This document shows, in pieces, positions 42,565-51,327 of a stretch of DNA of 64,000 nt (its first letter is position 1; every line of letters begins with the position of its first letter). The notes below the pieces were generated by a model. It saw only the letters and a program-made list of their open reading frames with translations. It ran no database searches and was not told where the DNA came from. The stretch is from an uncultured Collinsella sp. GTDB lineage: Bacteria; Actinomycetota; Coriobacteriia; Coriobacteriales; Coriobacteriaceae. The translations under genes and the position numbers were made by a program. The stretch is taken from NCBI GenBank assembly GCA_900768265.1, contig CAAGCF010000036.1, forward strand, positions 62,001 to 126,000, given 5' to 3'.

Positions 42565-44805
42565 GTGGCAAAGAAGAAGACGAAGAACCAGCCAAAGAAA
42601 AAGCAGGTCAACGCCGAGAACGTCATCGGCCTGCACTCCGAGGTCACCGACCAGCCGATCACGCAGACGCTCGAGGTCAACTACATGCCCTACGCCATGA
42701 GCGTCAACGTCTCGCGCGCATTCCCCGAGATTGACGGCTTTAAGCCCTCGCACCGCAAGCTGCTCTACACCATGTACAAAATGGGCCTGCTCAAGGGCGA
42801 GCGCCAGAAGAGCGCCAACATCGTCGGCCAGACCATGAAGCTCAACCCGCACGGCGACGCCGCGATCTACGAGACAATGGTGCGCCTGGCCACCGGCAAC
42901 GAGGCACTGCTCGCCCCCTTCGTTGAGTCGAAGGGCAACTTTGGCAAGTACTATTCGGGCGACCTGAGCTACGCCGCATCGCGTTATACCGAGGCCAAGC
43001 TCTCCCCCATCAGCGCCGAGATCTTCAAGGACATCGACAAGGACCCGGTCGACTTCGTCGACAGCTACGACGGCGCCATGAAGGAGCCACGTCTGCTGCC
43101 CACCACGTTCCCCAACATCCTTGTCTCGGCCAACAAGGGCATCGGCGTCGCTATGGCGTCCGATATTTGCGGTTTCAACCTCAACGAGGTCTGCACCGCC
43201 ACGATGCACTACCTGCAAGATCCCAATTGCGACCTGCTCGAGTACATGCCCATGCCCGATTTCTCCACCGGCGGCGAGATTATCTACCGCCGCGAGGAGA
43301 TGGAGAAGATCGTCGAGACCGGCCTTGGCAGCTTCCAAATCCGTTCCCGCTGGCGCTGGATTCCCGAAGAGCGCATCATCGAAGTGTACGAGATTCCCTA
43401 CACCACCAAGACCGATGTCATCATCGAGCGCATCGTCAAGCTCTCCAAAGAAGGCAAGGTCAAAGAGATCGCCGACATCCGTGACGAGACCGACCTTTCG
43501 GGCCTGCGTATCGCCATCGATCTTAAGCGCGGCGTCGACCCCGACAAGCTCATGGCTAAGCTCTATCGCTCGACCACGCTGCAGGATTCGTTCTCGTGCA
43601 ACTTCAACGTGCTCGTCGACGGCTATCCCCGTGTTATGGGCGTGCGCCAGATCCTGCACGAGTGGGTCAAGTGGCGTATTGAGTCCACGCGTCGCCGCAT
43701 TAACTTTGACCTGGGCAAAAAGTCCGAGCGCCTGCACCTGCTGCACGGCCTTGAGGCGATACTGCTCGACATCGACAAGGCCATCGCCATCATCCGCGGC
43801 ACCAAACTCGAGGCCGAGGTCGTGCCCAACCTCATGCGCGGCTTCGACATCGACGAGACTCAGGCCGAGTTTGTCGCCGAGCTTAAGCTCCGCAACATCA
43901 ACGAGGAGTACATCCTCAACCGCACCAAGGACATTGCCAAGCTTGAGGGCGAGATTGCCGAGTTTGAGAAGATCCTCTCCAGCGAGGAGAACATCAAGAA
44001 GGTCATCAGCGACGAGCTGGCCGCGGTCAATAAGAAGTACGTGATGCCGCGCCGCACGGGCAGGATCGAGCCCCATGAGGTTATCGAGGTGAGCTTGGAG
44101 CCCGAGGTCGAGGAGTACCCGGTCACCATCATGCTCTCGCGCGATGGCTACCTTAAGAAGATGACGGACCGCGTGCTCAAGAAGGCGACCACGCTCAAGT
44201 ACAAGGACGGCGACAAACCCTTTATCGAGTTCCCGTCCTCCAACACCCACGAGCTGCTGGTCTTTACCAACAAGAGCCAGGTGTACAAGTGCAAGGTTGC
44301 AGCGTTTGAGGACACCAAGTCGGCGCAGCTAGGCTCGTACCTGCCGACCGATCTTGAGATGGAACCCGACGAGAGCGTCATCTGGGTCATCGACCCCGAG
44401 GATTACAAAGCCGACGTGCTGTTTGTCTTTGAGAACGGCCGCGTGGTGCGCGTCGCACTTTCCGGATACGTCACCAAGACCAACCGCAAGCGCCTGAAGA
44501 ACGCCATCTACGGCGGCAGCAAGCTGCTGTATGCGCAGGTGCTCAAGGAAGACCGCGACATCGCGTTGGTCTCGAGCGACTATCGTTTGATGAACTTCAA
44601 CACGTCGCTGCTCAAGACCAAGACGACCACCAACACGCAGGGCGTCCAGGCCTTCACGGCCAAGAAGGGCCGCTCGGTCACCACCGTCGGCACGACCGAG
44701 GACATCCTTGGCGCCGGCGTCTCGGCCGAAAAGTTCACCGCGCAGAGCCTGCCCTCCGCCGGTGCCCTCATGAAGGAAAACGACATGCCGAGTCTGTTTG
44801 ACTAA
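42565..44805 (+). CDS. Type II topoisomerase subunit A (ParC/GyrA family)
   Basis: This 746-residue subunit has the winged-helix breakage-reunion domain with LNPHGDAAIYETMVRL, the catalytic Tyr in AASRYTEAKLSPI, a coiled-coil region (EFEKILSSEENIKKVI) and a C-terminal beta-pinwheel (MLSRDGYLKKMT, NGRVVRVALSGYV). There is no clear GyrA box (QRRGGKG), which favours topoisomerase IV. The start is GTG 42565 with AAGAGGA upstream, 45 bp after the B subunit. It is followed by a strong terminator. Confidence 0.88.
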   Translation: MAKKKTKNQPKKKQVNAENVIGLHSEVTDQPITQTLEVNYMPYAMSVNVSRAFPEIDGFKPSHRKLLYTMYKMGLLKGERQKSANIVGQTMKLNPHGDAAIYETMVRLATGNEALLAPFVESKGNFGKYYSGDLSYAASRYTEAKLSPISAEIFKDIDKDPVDFVDSYDGAMKEPRLLPTTFPNILVSANKGIGVAMASDICGFNLNEVCTATMHYLQDPNCDLLEYMPMPDFSTGGEIIYRREEMEKIVETGLGSFQIRSRWRWIPEERIIEVYEIPYTTKTDVIIERIVKLSKEGKVKEIADIRDETDLSGLRIAIDLKRGVDPDKLMAKLYRSTTLQDSFSCNFNVLVDGYPRVMGVRQILHEWVKWRIESTRRRINFDLGKKSERLHLLHGLEAILLDIDKAIAIIRGTKLEAEVVPNLMRGFDIDETQAEFVAELKLRNINEEYILNRTKDIAKLEGEIAEFEKILSSEENIKKVISDELAAVNKKYVMPRRTGRIEPHEVIEVSLEPEVEEYPVTIMLSRDGYLKKMTDRVLKKATTLKYKDGDKPFIEFPSSNTHELLVFTNKSQVYKCKVAAFEDTKSAQLGSYLPTDLEMEPDESVIWVIDPEDYKADVLFVFENGRVVRVALSGYVTKTNRKRLKNAIYGGSKLLYAQVLKEDRDIALVSSDYRLMNFNTSLLKTKTTTNTQGVQAFTAKKGRSVTTVGTTEDILGAGVSAEKFTAQSLPSAGALMKENDMPSLFD

Positions 44806-44848
44806 CGGGATCGATCTTCATCAGACGCCGAGCGCGACAAACACCGAA

Positions 44849-44880
44849 GGCCCAGACGGAATTACCGTCTGGGCCTTTTT
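44849..44880 (+). terminator. Rho-independent terminator after the topoisomerase operon
   Basis: GGCCCAGACGG (44849-44859) and CCGTCTGGGCC (44865-44875) with loop AATTA are followed by TTTTT. It lies 44 bp after the stop of the A subunit. Confidence 0.92.
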
Positions 44881-44919
44881 GCTAGTTCGAACCTCGCTAT
44901 AGAAATGGGGCGGCCGGCA

Positions 44920-45693
44920 TCACCTTGATATTCCGGGTTCCATGGTCGCTTTGAGGTATTCCTCTTCGTCAACAGGCTCCAACCACTCGTTGGAGGTCTC
45001 CTCGCCCGGAACCTCCAACGCGAGATGCGAGAACCAGCTGTCGGGCGCGGCGCCGTGCCAGTGCTTCACCCCCGGGGCGATGTTGACCACGTCGCCGGGG
45101 CGCAGCTCCTGTGCCGGCTTGCCCCACTCCTGGTAAAACCATCGACCAGCCACGCAGACGAGGATCTGTCCGCCGCCGCTTTTGGCGTGATGGGTGTGCC
45201 AATTGTTGCGGCAACCAGGCTCGAACGTCACGTTGTAGACGCCGACCTGCTCGGTGGAAAGGGGCGCGAGGTAGCTTTGACCGATAAAGAACTTCGCGAA
45301 GGCGTCGTTGGGGGCACCGATGGGGAAAATCATCTCGTTTTGGTGCTGTGCCTTTGCGTCGGCGGCATCGTCGTCCGCCCAGACCTCCTTCGCCATGCGG
45401 AAGGCAGCCCACGCCTTGGGCCAACCCGCATAAAACGCTGCATGCGTAAGGATCTCCGCTATCTCCGCCTTGGTCACGCCGTTGTTCTTTGCGGACGTCA
45501 GGTGATATTTGAACGAAGAGTCCGTCAGCCCCTGCGACATCAGGGCAACCACTGTCACCACGCTGCGGTCGCGCAGGGAGAGCTCACTCTCTCGGCTCCA
45601 CACCTCGCCGAAAAGCACGTCGTCGTTGAGCTGTGCGAATTTGGGAGCGAACTCCCCCAGGGCGTCTCTGCCTGCCGTCTGTTTAACTGCCAT
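44920..45693 (-). CDS. Carboxymuconolactone decarboxylase-like domain fused to a cupin
   Basis: This 257-residue protein has an N-terminal CMD-like helical domain (about 20-100: RDRSVVTVVALMSQGLTDSSFKYHLTSAKN). It lacks the CxxC of AhpD, so peroxidase activity is unlikely. A C-terminal cupin with metal-binding WHTHHAKSGGGQILV and KHWHGA follows. Such fusions occur with flavin reductases in aldehyde or quinone responses. ATG 45693 has GGAGGAA. It is downstream of the flavin-reductase gene on the same strand, under the divergent MerR regulator. Confidence 0.87.
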   Translation of the reverse strand: MAVKQTAGRDALGEFAPKFAQLNDDVLFGEVWSRESELSLRDRSVVTVVALMSQGLTDSSFKYHLTSAKNNGVTKAEIAEILTHAAFYAGWPKAWAAFRMAKEVWADDDAADAKAQHQNEMIFPIGAPNDAFAKFFIGQSYLAPLSTEQVGVYNVTFEPGCRNNWHTHHAKSGGGQILVCVAGRWFYQEWGKPAQELRPGDVVNIAPGVKHWHGAAPDSWFSHLALEVPGEETSNEWLEPVDEEEYLKATMEPGISR

Positions 45694-45756
45694 GATCGAT
45701 TTCCTCCTGTCGATAGTTTTGACACAAATCTGTTTCCGCGCGGCCAAACAGCCCGG

Positions 45757-46296
45757 CTAGATTCCCATGCCCATTCGTCGCGCCTGCTCCAGAGCGGGAT
45801 GCCCGGCGATTTCGCCCACGCCGTTCACGCCGCCGGCGAAAACCGTTCCAGCGAGCGTGCAGCGGGAGAAACAGTCAATCCATCCGTGCACCGCCTTTTT
45901 CGCGCCGTCGAAGGTCGAGTGCCCGTTCTCCGCCGCCGTCGCCAACAGATATGCCTCGGTGAATGCATAATCGGAGCCAAATAGCGGGTTAGCGCGGTCC
46001 AGCATGGTTTTGAGCTGGCCACAGACGCTGTAGTAGTAAACGGGCGTTGCGAACACCAGGACATCGGCGTCGTGCATCTTGGCGGCAATTTCCACGGCAT
46101 CGTCTTGGATGACGCAGTGCCCCAGCTTTAAGCAGGCAAGGCAGCCCCTGCAGAAGCTCATTTGCTTCTCGCGCAGACGCACGGTCTCAACGCTGTGACC
46201 TGCCTCCCGCACGCCGTTGGCGAAAGCCTCCGCCAGCGTCTCAGAATTGCCATTCTTTCGTGGACTTGAAGAAACTATCAAAACCGTCTTGCCCAT
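45757..46296 (-). CDS. NAD(P)H-dependent FMN reductase / flavodoxin-fold oxidoreductase
   Basis: This 179-residue flavodoxin-like protein has an N-terminal phosphate-binding loop SSSPRKNGNSETLAEAF, a Cys-rich CRGCLACLKLGHC segment near residues 49-61, and TPVYYYSVCGQLKTMLDR for FMN. It would reduce flavin or a quinone/nitro substrate with NAD(P)H. ATG 46296 is the first of the minus-strand pair with the CMD-cupin gene. The promoter region contains a MerR-type dyad. Confidence 0.88.
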   Translation of the reverse strand: MGKTVLIVSSSPRKNGNSETLAEAFANGVREAGHSVETVRLREKQMSFCRGCLACLKLGHCVIQDDAVEIAAKMHDADVLVFATPVYYYSVCGQLKTMLDRANPLFGSDYAFTEAYLLATAAENGHSTFDGAKKAVHGWIDCFSRCTLAGTVFAGGVNGVGEIAGHPALEQARRMGMGI

Positions 46297-46348
46297 TACG
46301 GAACACCCCTTGCGCTCCCGAGTTACATTGACGAGAATGAAGGTAATA

Positions 46349-46366
46349 CCTAAACCTGACTTTAGG
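46349..46366. promoter_or_regulatory. MerR-type operator between flavin reductase and MerR genes
   Basis: CCTAAA-N6-TTTAGG forms a perfect 6-bp dyad between the divergent genes. On the minus strand TTGACC (46370-46365) abuts it on one side and TATTAC/TACCTT on the other, so the dyad sits inside the -35/-10 spacer, where MerR activators bind. The exact -10 is not certain. Confidence 0.65.
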
Positions 46367-46401
46367 TCAAGGAATGAATTCGACATTGTTTCGGAGGAGC
46401 C

Positions 46402-46842
46402 ATGTACACAATCGGACAGGTGGCGGAAATGTTCGGTTTGCCCGCTTCAACGCTGCGATATTACGACAAGCAGGGATTGTTCCCGGGATTGGAGCGGGCG
46501 TCCGGCATTCGCCGATTTGGCGACAAGGAACTCGAGGCGCTTCGAGTCATCGAATGCCTAAAGAAGGCGGGGATGGAGATCAGGGATATCCGGCTGTTCA
46601 TGGAATGGTGCGCAGAGGGCCCATCAACATACCCCCAGCGCAAGGCTATGTTCGAGGAGCGGAAGGCCCACATGGAATCGGAGATCGCGAACATGAACCG
46701 TGCGCTGGACATGCTGAAGTTCAAATGCTGGTACTACGAGCAGCTGAATCAAGGCGACAACGAGGCTGAGCTGAAGGCGCTGATTCCAGACGGTTTGCCG
46801 GCAGAGATTAAAGAGGCCTACGAGAACGCCCACGCTCGATAG
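46402..46842 (+). CDS. MerR-family transcriptional regulator
   Basis: This 146-residue protein has the MerR HTH and wing (YTIGQVAEMFGLPASTLRYYDKQGLF, RRFGDKELEALRVIECLKKAGM) and a coiled-coil dimer helix (FEERKAHMESEIANMNRALD). A short C-terminal region ends AEIKEAYENAHAR. This arrangement is of the AdhR/aldehyde-responsive type, though the effector is not shown. GGAGGAG precedes ATG 46402. It diverges from the flavin-reductase/CMD-cupin operon, with the dyad between them. Confidence 0.92.
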   Translation: MYTIGQVAEMFGLPASTLRYYDKQGLFPGLERASGIRRFGDKELEALRVIECLKKAGMEIRDIRLFMEWCAEGPSTYPQRKAMFEERKAHMESEIANMNRALDMLKFKCWYYEQLNQGDNEAELKALIPDGLPAEIKEAYENAHAR

Positions 46843-46900
46843 TGCCGCCCGATGCTCGAAGGGCTTCGACGAGGAGTCGTTTTTTAGGTAGCAATGCAAA

Positions 46901-46932
46901 GAGAAAGCCTCCGAACCAGAGGGTTCGGAGGC
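46901..46932 (-). terminator. Terminator of guaA (minus strand)
   Basis: GCCTCCGAACC (46907-46917) and GGTTCGGAGGC (46922-46932) pair with a 4-base loop. On the minus strand the 3' side reads TTTCTCTTTG. It is about 105 bp after the guaA stop. The convergent MerR gene has a weak stem (GACGAGGAGTC) before GTTTTTT near 46878-46886. Confidence 0.75.
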
Positions 46933-47037
46933 CGTTATTCCCGTTATTTCGCTGGTGGCTTTGCTTTGCGGCGATGTCAAAACAGCATCAGACGATACTC
47001 GGCAGTACTAAAACGCGAGTTCAGAACACAGTTCCCG

Positions 47038-48636
47038 CTATTCCCACTCAATGGTCGCGGGCGGCTTGGACGTGATGTCGTAGCACACGCGGTTGGCGCC
47101 GGGGACCTCAGCCACGATACGGCCGGAAATGCGGGCAAGCACGTCGTAGGGCAGCTTGGCCCAGTCGGCGGTCATGGCATCGCTGGACTCGACGGCGCGC
47201 AGGATGATCGGGCGCTGGTAGGTGCGCTCGTCACCCATAACGCCGACAGACTTGATGTCGGGCAGGACCGCAAAGTACTGCCAGCAGCTGTGCTCGGAGT
47301 TGCGCTCACCGGTCTGCTCAAACAGACGCTGGTTGTAGGCGTCAAGCTCCTCGCGCACGATAGCGTCGGCGTTCTTGAGGATCTCGAGCTTCTCCTTGTC
47401 GACCGCACCGATGATGCGGATGGCCAGACCCGGGCCCGGGAAAGGCTGACGGAACACGATGTGACCCGGCAGGCCCAGCGCCAGACCAAGTGCGCGGACC
47501 TCGTCCTTAAAGAAGTGATCGAGCGGCTCGATAAGGTCGAAGTGCACGCCCTCGGGGAACGGGATCAGGTTGTGGTGACTCTTGATGGTGGCTGTCTTGC
47601 CGCCCGTCTTGCGAGCGCCGGACTCGATGATGTCGGGGTAAATGGTGCCCTGAGCCAGGTACTTGACCGGCTTGCCATCGGTCTCGAGCTGCTGCGCCAC
47701 GGCGAAGAACTCTTTCCAGAACTGCGTGCCGATGATGCGGCGCTTCTCCTCGGGCTCGGTCACGCCGGCCAGAAGCTCGGCATAACGGTCCTCGGCGTGG
47801 ACGTGGATAAAGTCGACATCGAACTGCTTGGTGAAGACCTCCTCCACCTGCTCGGGCTCGCCCTTGCGCAGCAGGCCGTGGTTGATGAACACGCAGGTCA
47901 TCTGCTTGCCCACGGCGCGGGCGCCCAGCGCAGCCACGACGGAGGAGTCAACGCCGCCGGACAGGGCCAGAATCACGCGGTCGTCGCCGACCTTCTCGCG
48001 GAACTCGGCCGTCATGGTCTCGACCAGGTTGTCCATGCTCCAGTTGGGCTCCAGGCCGCAGATCTCAAACAGGAAGTTGCTCAGCAGCTGCTGACCGTAC
48101 TCGGAATGCTTGACCTCGGGGTGAAACTGCGTGGTGAAGATCTTGCGCTCGACGCACTCCATGGCGGCAACCGGGCACACGTCGGTGCTGGCGGTAACGG
48201 TAAAGCCCTCGGGCACCTCGGAGACGGCATCGCGGTGGCTCATCCACACGGTCTGCTCCATGGGCGTGGAGTTAAAGAGCTTGGCGCCGGCCGTACGCGT
48301 GATCGTGGCGCGGCCGTACTCGCCCACCTCGGAGTGGCCAACCTTGCCGCCGAGCGTCACGGCCGTGATCTGATGGCCGTAGCAAAAGCCCAGGACGGGA
48401 AGGCCAAGGTCAAAGATGGCGGGATCGATGGACGGAGCGTCCTCGGCATACACGGAAGCCGGGCCGCCGGAAAGGATGAGCGCAGAGGCGTTCATCTCGC
48501 GAATCTCGTCGGCCGAGATGTCGCAGGGAACGATCTCGGAATACACGTTGAGGTCGCGGACGCGACGGGCAATGAGCTGACCGTACTGCGCACCAAAGTC
48601 GAGTACGAGGACCTTTGCGGAAGCCTTTTGATCCAT
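47038..48636 (-). CDS. guaA: GMP synthase (glutamine-hydrolysing), full length
   Basis: This 532-residue enzyme converts XMP, ATP and glutamine to GMP. The N-terminal class I glutaminase has the nucleophile Cys in GFCYGHQ, and FHPEV with the catalytic His and Glu. The ATP-pyrophosphatase follows with ALSGGVDSSVVAALGARAVG and a QPFPGPGLAIRI loop. The C-terminus ends ITSKPPATIEWE. The start at 48636 has AAGAGGGGGAAACC. A separate GMP synthase core without the glutaminase is at 32365-33345; the two differ clearly in sequence. Confidence 0.96.
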   Translation of the reverse strand: MDQKASAKVLVLDFGAQYGQLIARRVRDLNVYSEIVPCDISADEIREMNASALILSGGPASVYAEDAPSIDPAIFDLGLPVLGFCYGHQITAVTLGGKVGHSEVGEYGRATITRTAGAKLFNSTPMEQTVWMSHRDAVSEVPEGFTVTASTDVCPVAAMECVERKIFTTQFHPEVKHSEYGQQLLSNFLFEICGLEPNWSMDNLVETMTAEFREKVGDDRVILALSGGVDSSVVAALGARAVGKQMTCVFINHGLLRKGEPEQVEEVFTKQFDVDFIHVHAEDRYAELLAGVTEPEEKRRIIGTQFWKEFFAVAQQLETDGKPVKYLAQGTIYPDIIESGARKTGGKTATIKSHHNLIPFPEGVHFDLIEPLDHFFKDEVRALGLALGLPGHIVFRQPFPGPGLAIRIIGAVDKEKLEILKNADAIVREELDAYNQRLFEQTGERNSEHSCWQYFAVLPDIKSVGVMGDERTYQRPIILRAVESSDAMTADWAKLPYDVLARISGRIVAEVPGANRVCYDITSKPPATIEWE

Positions 48637-48798
48637 GGTTTCCCCCTCTTGTTGGCGGGGAGCCGGTGCCCACCCGCGCGAATAAACGAAAACAGCTTAC
48701 ATAGTGTACACGTTATATGGGGTTTCTCGTCCCTCGCAGCCATCAGAGCACGGCAAACGCACGACCTGGCCCCTATTTGACGGCGATTGAAGTGTTAA

Positions 48799-48827
48799 CA
48801 AACGTTACAGATGATGTAATACGTTTG
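48799..48827. promoter_or_regulatory. Imperfect dyad upstream of the asparaginase gene
   Basis: CAAACGTTACA (48799-48809) and TGTAATACGTTTG (48815-48827) form an inverted repeat with a two-base bulge. It lies about 77-105 bp upstream of ATG 48904, in the divergent region with guaA. A role as operator is inferred from position. Confidence 0.4.
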
Positions 48828-48903
48828 AACATTGGACGCCCTGTGCCACAATACTGCCGAACGACTCCGCCTCTGTGGCGGCAAATACGATAGGAATACC
48901 AGA

Positions 48904-49917
48904 ATGAAGCGCATCCTTCTCATCGCCACGGGCGGCACCATCGCATCGACCGAGGACGGCAACGGCCTCTCCCCCGCCCTGACCGGTGAGGAGCTCGCTC
49001 AGAGCGTTCCCGAGATCTCGGGTCTTTGCGAGCTCGATGTCGTGCAGCCCATGAACATCGACAGCACCAATATGCGCCCCAGCGACTGGATGCGCATCCG
49101 CGATGTCATCGTCGAGGGTTATGCCGACCACGACGGCTTCGTGATTCTGCACGGCACTGACACCATGAGCTACACCGCGGCAGCGCTTTCCTACCTGATT
49201 CAGGACAGCCCCAAGCCCATCGTGCTCACCGGCTCGCAAAAGCCCATGGGCAATCCATTTACCGACGCCAAGCTCAACCTGTACCAGAGCCTGCTCTATG
49301 CGCTCGACGAGCACTCGCACGACGTCTCAATCGTGTTTGGCGGCGTAGCCATTGCCGGCACGCGCGCCCGCAAACAGCGCACCATGAGCTTTAACGCGTT
49401 CATTAGCGTCAACTATCCGCCCATCGCCTATATCCGCAATGACCGCATCGTGCGCAACGGGCTTCACGGCACGCATCAGGGCGAAAACCCGGTGCGTTTC
49501 TACGACAGCATCGACCCGCGCGTATTTGTACTCAAGCTTACGCCCGGCGTAAACCCGGGCATCCTCGACGCCCTTGCCGATAGCTACGACGCCGTGATTC
49601 TGGAGACCTTTGGCATTGGCGGTATCCCCGAGTTTGGTGAGTCAGGCGAGTCGTTCCAAGAGGCAATTTTCCGCTGGGTCGATTCGGGCCGCACTGTCGT
49701 TATGACCACGCAGGTCCCCGAAGAGGGCCTCGATCTGGGCGTTTATGAGGTCGGCCGTGCTTACGCCGATCATCCGGGCATTCTGCGCGGCGACGATATG
49801 ACAACCGAGACGCTCGTGGCCAAAACCATGTGGGCACTCGGCCAGTCACGCGATGCGGCAGAGATTCAGCGCCTGTTCTACAGCCAAGTCAACCACGACC
49901 GTATCCCGATGGCGTAA
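48904..49917 (+). CDS. ansA: Type I L-asparaginase
   Basis: This 337-residue cytoplasmic asparaginase hydrolyses Asn to Asp and ammonia. It shows the two threonine motifs LIATGGTIAST (about residues 7-17) and LHGTDTMSYTAAAL. There is no signal peptide, so it is the low-affinity cytoplasmic type. The ATG at 48904 has a TAGGAAT-type ribosome site; an upstream frame to 48832 is open but lacks one. It is a single gene diverging from guaA. Confidence 0.93.
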   Translation: MKRILLIATGGTIASTEDGNGLSPALTGEELAQSVPEISGLCELDVVQPMNIDSTNMRPSDWMRIRDVIVEGYADHDGFVILHGTDTMSYTAAALSYLIQDSPKPIVLTGSQKPMGNPFTDAKLNLYQSLLYALDEHSHDVSIVFGGVAIAGTRARKQRTMSFNAFISVNYPPIAYIRNDRIVRNGLHGTHQGENPVRFYDSIDPRVFVLKLTPGVNPGILDALADSYDAVILETFGIGGIPEFGESGESFQEAIFRWVDSGRTVVMTTQVPEEGLDLGVYEVGRAYADHPGILRGDDMTTETLVAKTMWALGQSRDAAEIQRLFYSQVNHDRIPMA

Positions 49918-50238
49918 TCCCTAAGGCAGCCCCACTTATCGCAGCCTCAAACAACAGGTGGTCCCCCTCGGGCCGTGCAAAAATCAGAGTATTCTGCAAT
50001 TTCTCCGCCGGAGGCATAGAATCGGCCGATTGTTAGACGAACTTTTAGGACGAAGGTTCCGTCTAGTAAATATTTATTCCTCATTTTTATTTAGCATGTG
50101 GATTATCTACTGCCAAAAAGGCAAAGCAAGCCGCTCAAGCTACCATCCGCGGCTGAACAGGTGCTGAATACTCGCGATTTTGCACATCGCAACCAGGGGG
50201 ACCCGCCCAAAGAGCGTCAAATACAGCGGTGGAACGCC
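49918..50238. other. 321-bp intergenic region, A+T-rich, no gene seen
   Basis: This region lies between asparaginase and the small XRE gene on the opposite strand. Part is unusually A+T-rich (AAATATTTATTCCTCATTTT near 50067). Short reading frames exist, but none has a ribosome site or protein-like composition. I see no RNA gene, terminator or repeat that I can support. Confidence 0.5.
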
Positions 50239-50457
50239 CTATTCGATACCCTCGAGAAGCTCTGATACCGTCATGCCAAGCGCGGGCGCGATCTTAAATA
50301 GAACCTTGAGCGTGAAATTTGCCGTCCCATCTTCGATTCGGTCGAGGTAGGGTCGGCTGATTCCTGTCGCCACACAAAAATCAACCTTGGAGATACCAAG
50401 GTCCCTGCGTGTCTCTTCGACCCGCCTGCCAAGAATCTGTTTAGCACGTTCGTCCAT
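50239..50457 (-). CDS. Small XRE-family HTH regulator
   Basis: This 72-residue protein is an HTH_3 domain (LGISKVDFCVATGISRPYLDRIEDGTANFTLKVLFKIAPAL) with a few residues on each side. It diverges from the small hypothetical gene at 50534. A perfect 24-bp palindrome lies 30 bp upstream of its start and is the obvious binding site. It is too small to have its own sensor domain, so control may come from its partner. Confidence 0.88.
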   Translation of the reverse strand: MDERAKQILGRRVEETRRDLGISKVDFCVATGISRPYLDRIEDGTANFTLKVLFKIAPALGMTVSELLEGIE

Positions 50458-50486
50458 GCAGACGAGTTTGAAATGGAGCCGAACAT

Positions 50487-50510
50487 AAACGTAAACTATA
50501 GTTTACGTTT
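50487..50510. promoter_or_regulatory. Perfect 24-bp palindrome, probable XRE operator
   Basis: The half-site AAACGTAAACTA is followed directly by its complement TAGTTTACGTTT with no mismatch. It lies between the divergent XRE gene and the hypothetical gene at 50534, where it would cover both promoters. Its composition is A+T-rich relative to the flanks. Confidence 0.8.
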
Positions 50511-50533
50511 TGCCGAATACACAGGAGTTTTCT

Positions 50534-50923
50534 ATGTCGGCTTGCTCGATTTGCATGCGTCAGAAATCACGTTGCGCAGACGGTGTGCAGCCCAAGATTG
50601 TCGTCGTTGAGGCCGAATACCTTTCCCCAGACGAACGAACGGCCTTTGCGTTGTTATCGAGCCGTGTTGCGACCGCACTACTCCCCGACCCAGCGCAAGG
50701 CGAGCTCGCCGCTCAATGTCAGGCGTTCGGCTGCACCCTTGACCAGGCCGTAGTAATAGCAACCAGCCAGCGTGGGCTGCCACTTCTCTTGGAAGCCGGC
50801 ATTGCACTCGCCCTTCGCGGCGCCGGATACGAAAACGAGGCCGCCGCCGACATGGTCTTTAAACCACGATCGAGCGGCGGCCTCGCAGCAGCCATTGAAT
50901 ATGCGTGCAGGCTCGTTGCCTAA
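50534..50923 (+). CDS. Hypothetical protein paired with an XRE regulator
   Basis: This 129-residue protein starts MSACSICMRQKSRCADG, with a CxxC plus a third Cys (Cys4, Cys7, Cys13) that could bind zinc or iron. It then has an alternating helix/strand pattern (IVVVEAEYLSPDERTAFALL, QAVVIATSQRGLPLLLEAG) and two further Cys near its C-terminal half. I do not recognise the family. GGAG precedes ATG 50534. It diverges from the XRE gene across the palindrome and is probably controlled by it. Confidence 0.65.
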   Translation: MSACSICMRQKSRCADGVQPKIVVVEAEYLSPDERTAFALLSSRVATALLPDPAQGELAAQCQAFGCTLDQAVVIATSQRGLPLLLEAGIALALRGAGYENEAAADMVFKPRSSGGLAAAIEYACRLVA

Positions 50924-50932
50924 AAGGACAAG

Positions 50933-51316
50933 CTAGAAACCAAAGCCAAAGCCCGTTCCGGTAATCGCCGAGTACATAAAGTAAACGTTAATCACGTTGA
51001 GGAACACGCCCGTGATGCAACCATTACGCAGGTAGCGCTCGCACACGATGCGCGCCATGGCGGCGGAGTCCCCATTGTTCTTGGCCTGGCGTCCCGCCGT
51101 AAAGTACGTCGCCACGCTCAGCAACAGGTTGAGCACCGGCAGTGCCAGCAGCTCGTAGCTCTTGCCCCAGCGCGTCACCTCGCCGGCTGCGTTAAACTTC
51201 GTTGCCACCTCGGGACCAATGTTGGGGATAACAAACGCTGTGACCACCAGCGGAAGCACCGCAAGCACCAGCAGCGCGATGCCCATGTAGCCAGCTTTTT
51301 TACCATATTTGAACAT
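50933..51316 (-). CDS. DUF1648/SdpI-like membrane protein
   Basis: This 127-residue protein has a first helix (MGIALLVLAVLPLVVTAFVI) and the DUF1648 signature PNIGPEVATKFNAAGEVTRWG. Two further hydrophobic segments follow. Such proteins include immunity and integral membrane components of SdpI type. It starts 11 bp after the YchF stop on the same strand and is probably the last gene of that transcript. Its function is not known. Confidence 0.78.
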   Translation of the reverse strand: MFKYGKKAGYMGIALLVLAVLPLVVTAFVIPNIGPEVATKFNAAGEVTRWGKSYELLALPVLNLLLSVATYFTAGRQAKNNGDSAAMARIVCERYLRNGCITGVFLNVINVYFMYSAITGTGFGFGF

Positions 51317-51327
51317 GCACGTCGTCC

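Noticed and set aside
42202..44250. 682-residue minus-strand reading frame
   Set aside because: It lies entirely opposite the topoisomerase A and B genes, with a composition typical of antisense frames.
46894..48780. 628-residue plus-strand reading frame
   Set aside because: It is the antisense frame of guaA and of its terminator; guaA has full catalytic motifs.
48637..48903. Purine riboswitch upstream of guaA or asparaginase
   Set aside because: I find no purine-aptamer junction sequence; only an imperfect dyad at 48799-48827 is visible.
49958..50167. 69-residue plus-strand reading frame after asparaginase
   Set aside because: It has no ribosome site and crosses an A+T-rich stretch with unlikely residue use.
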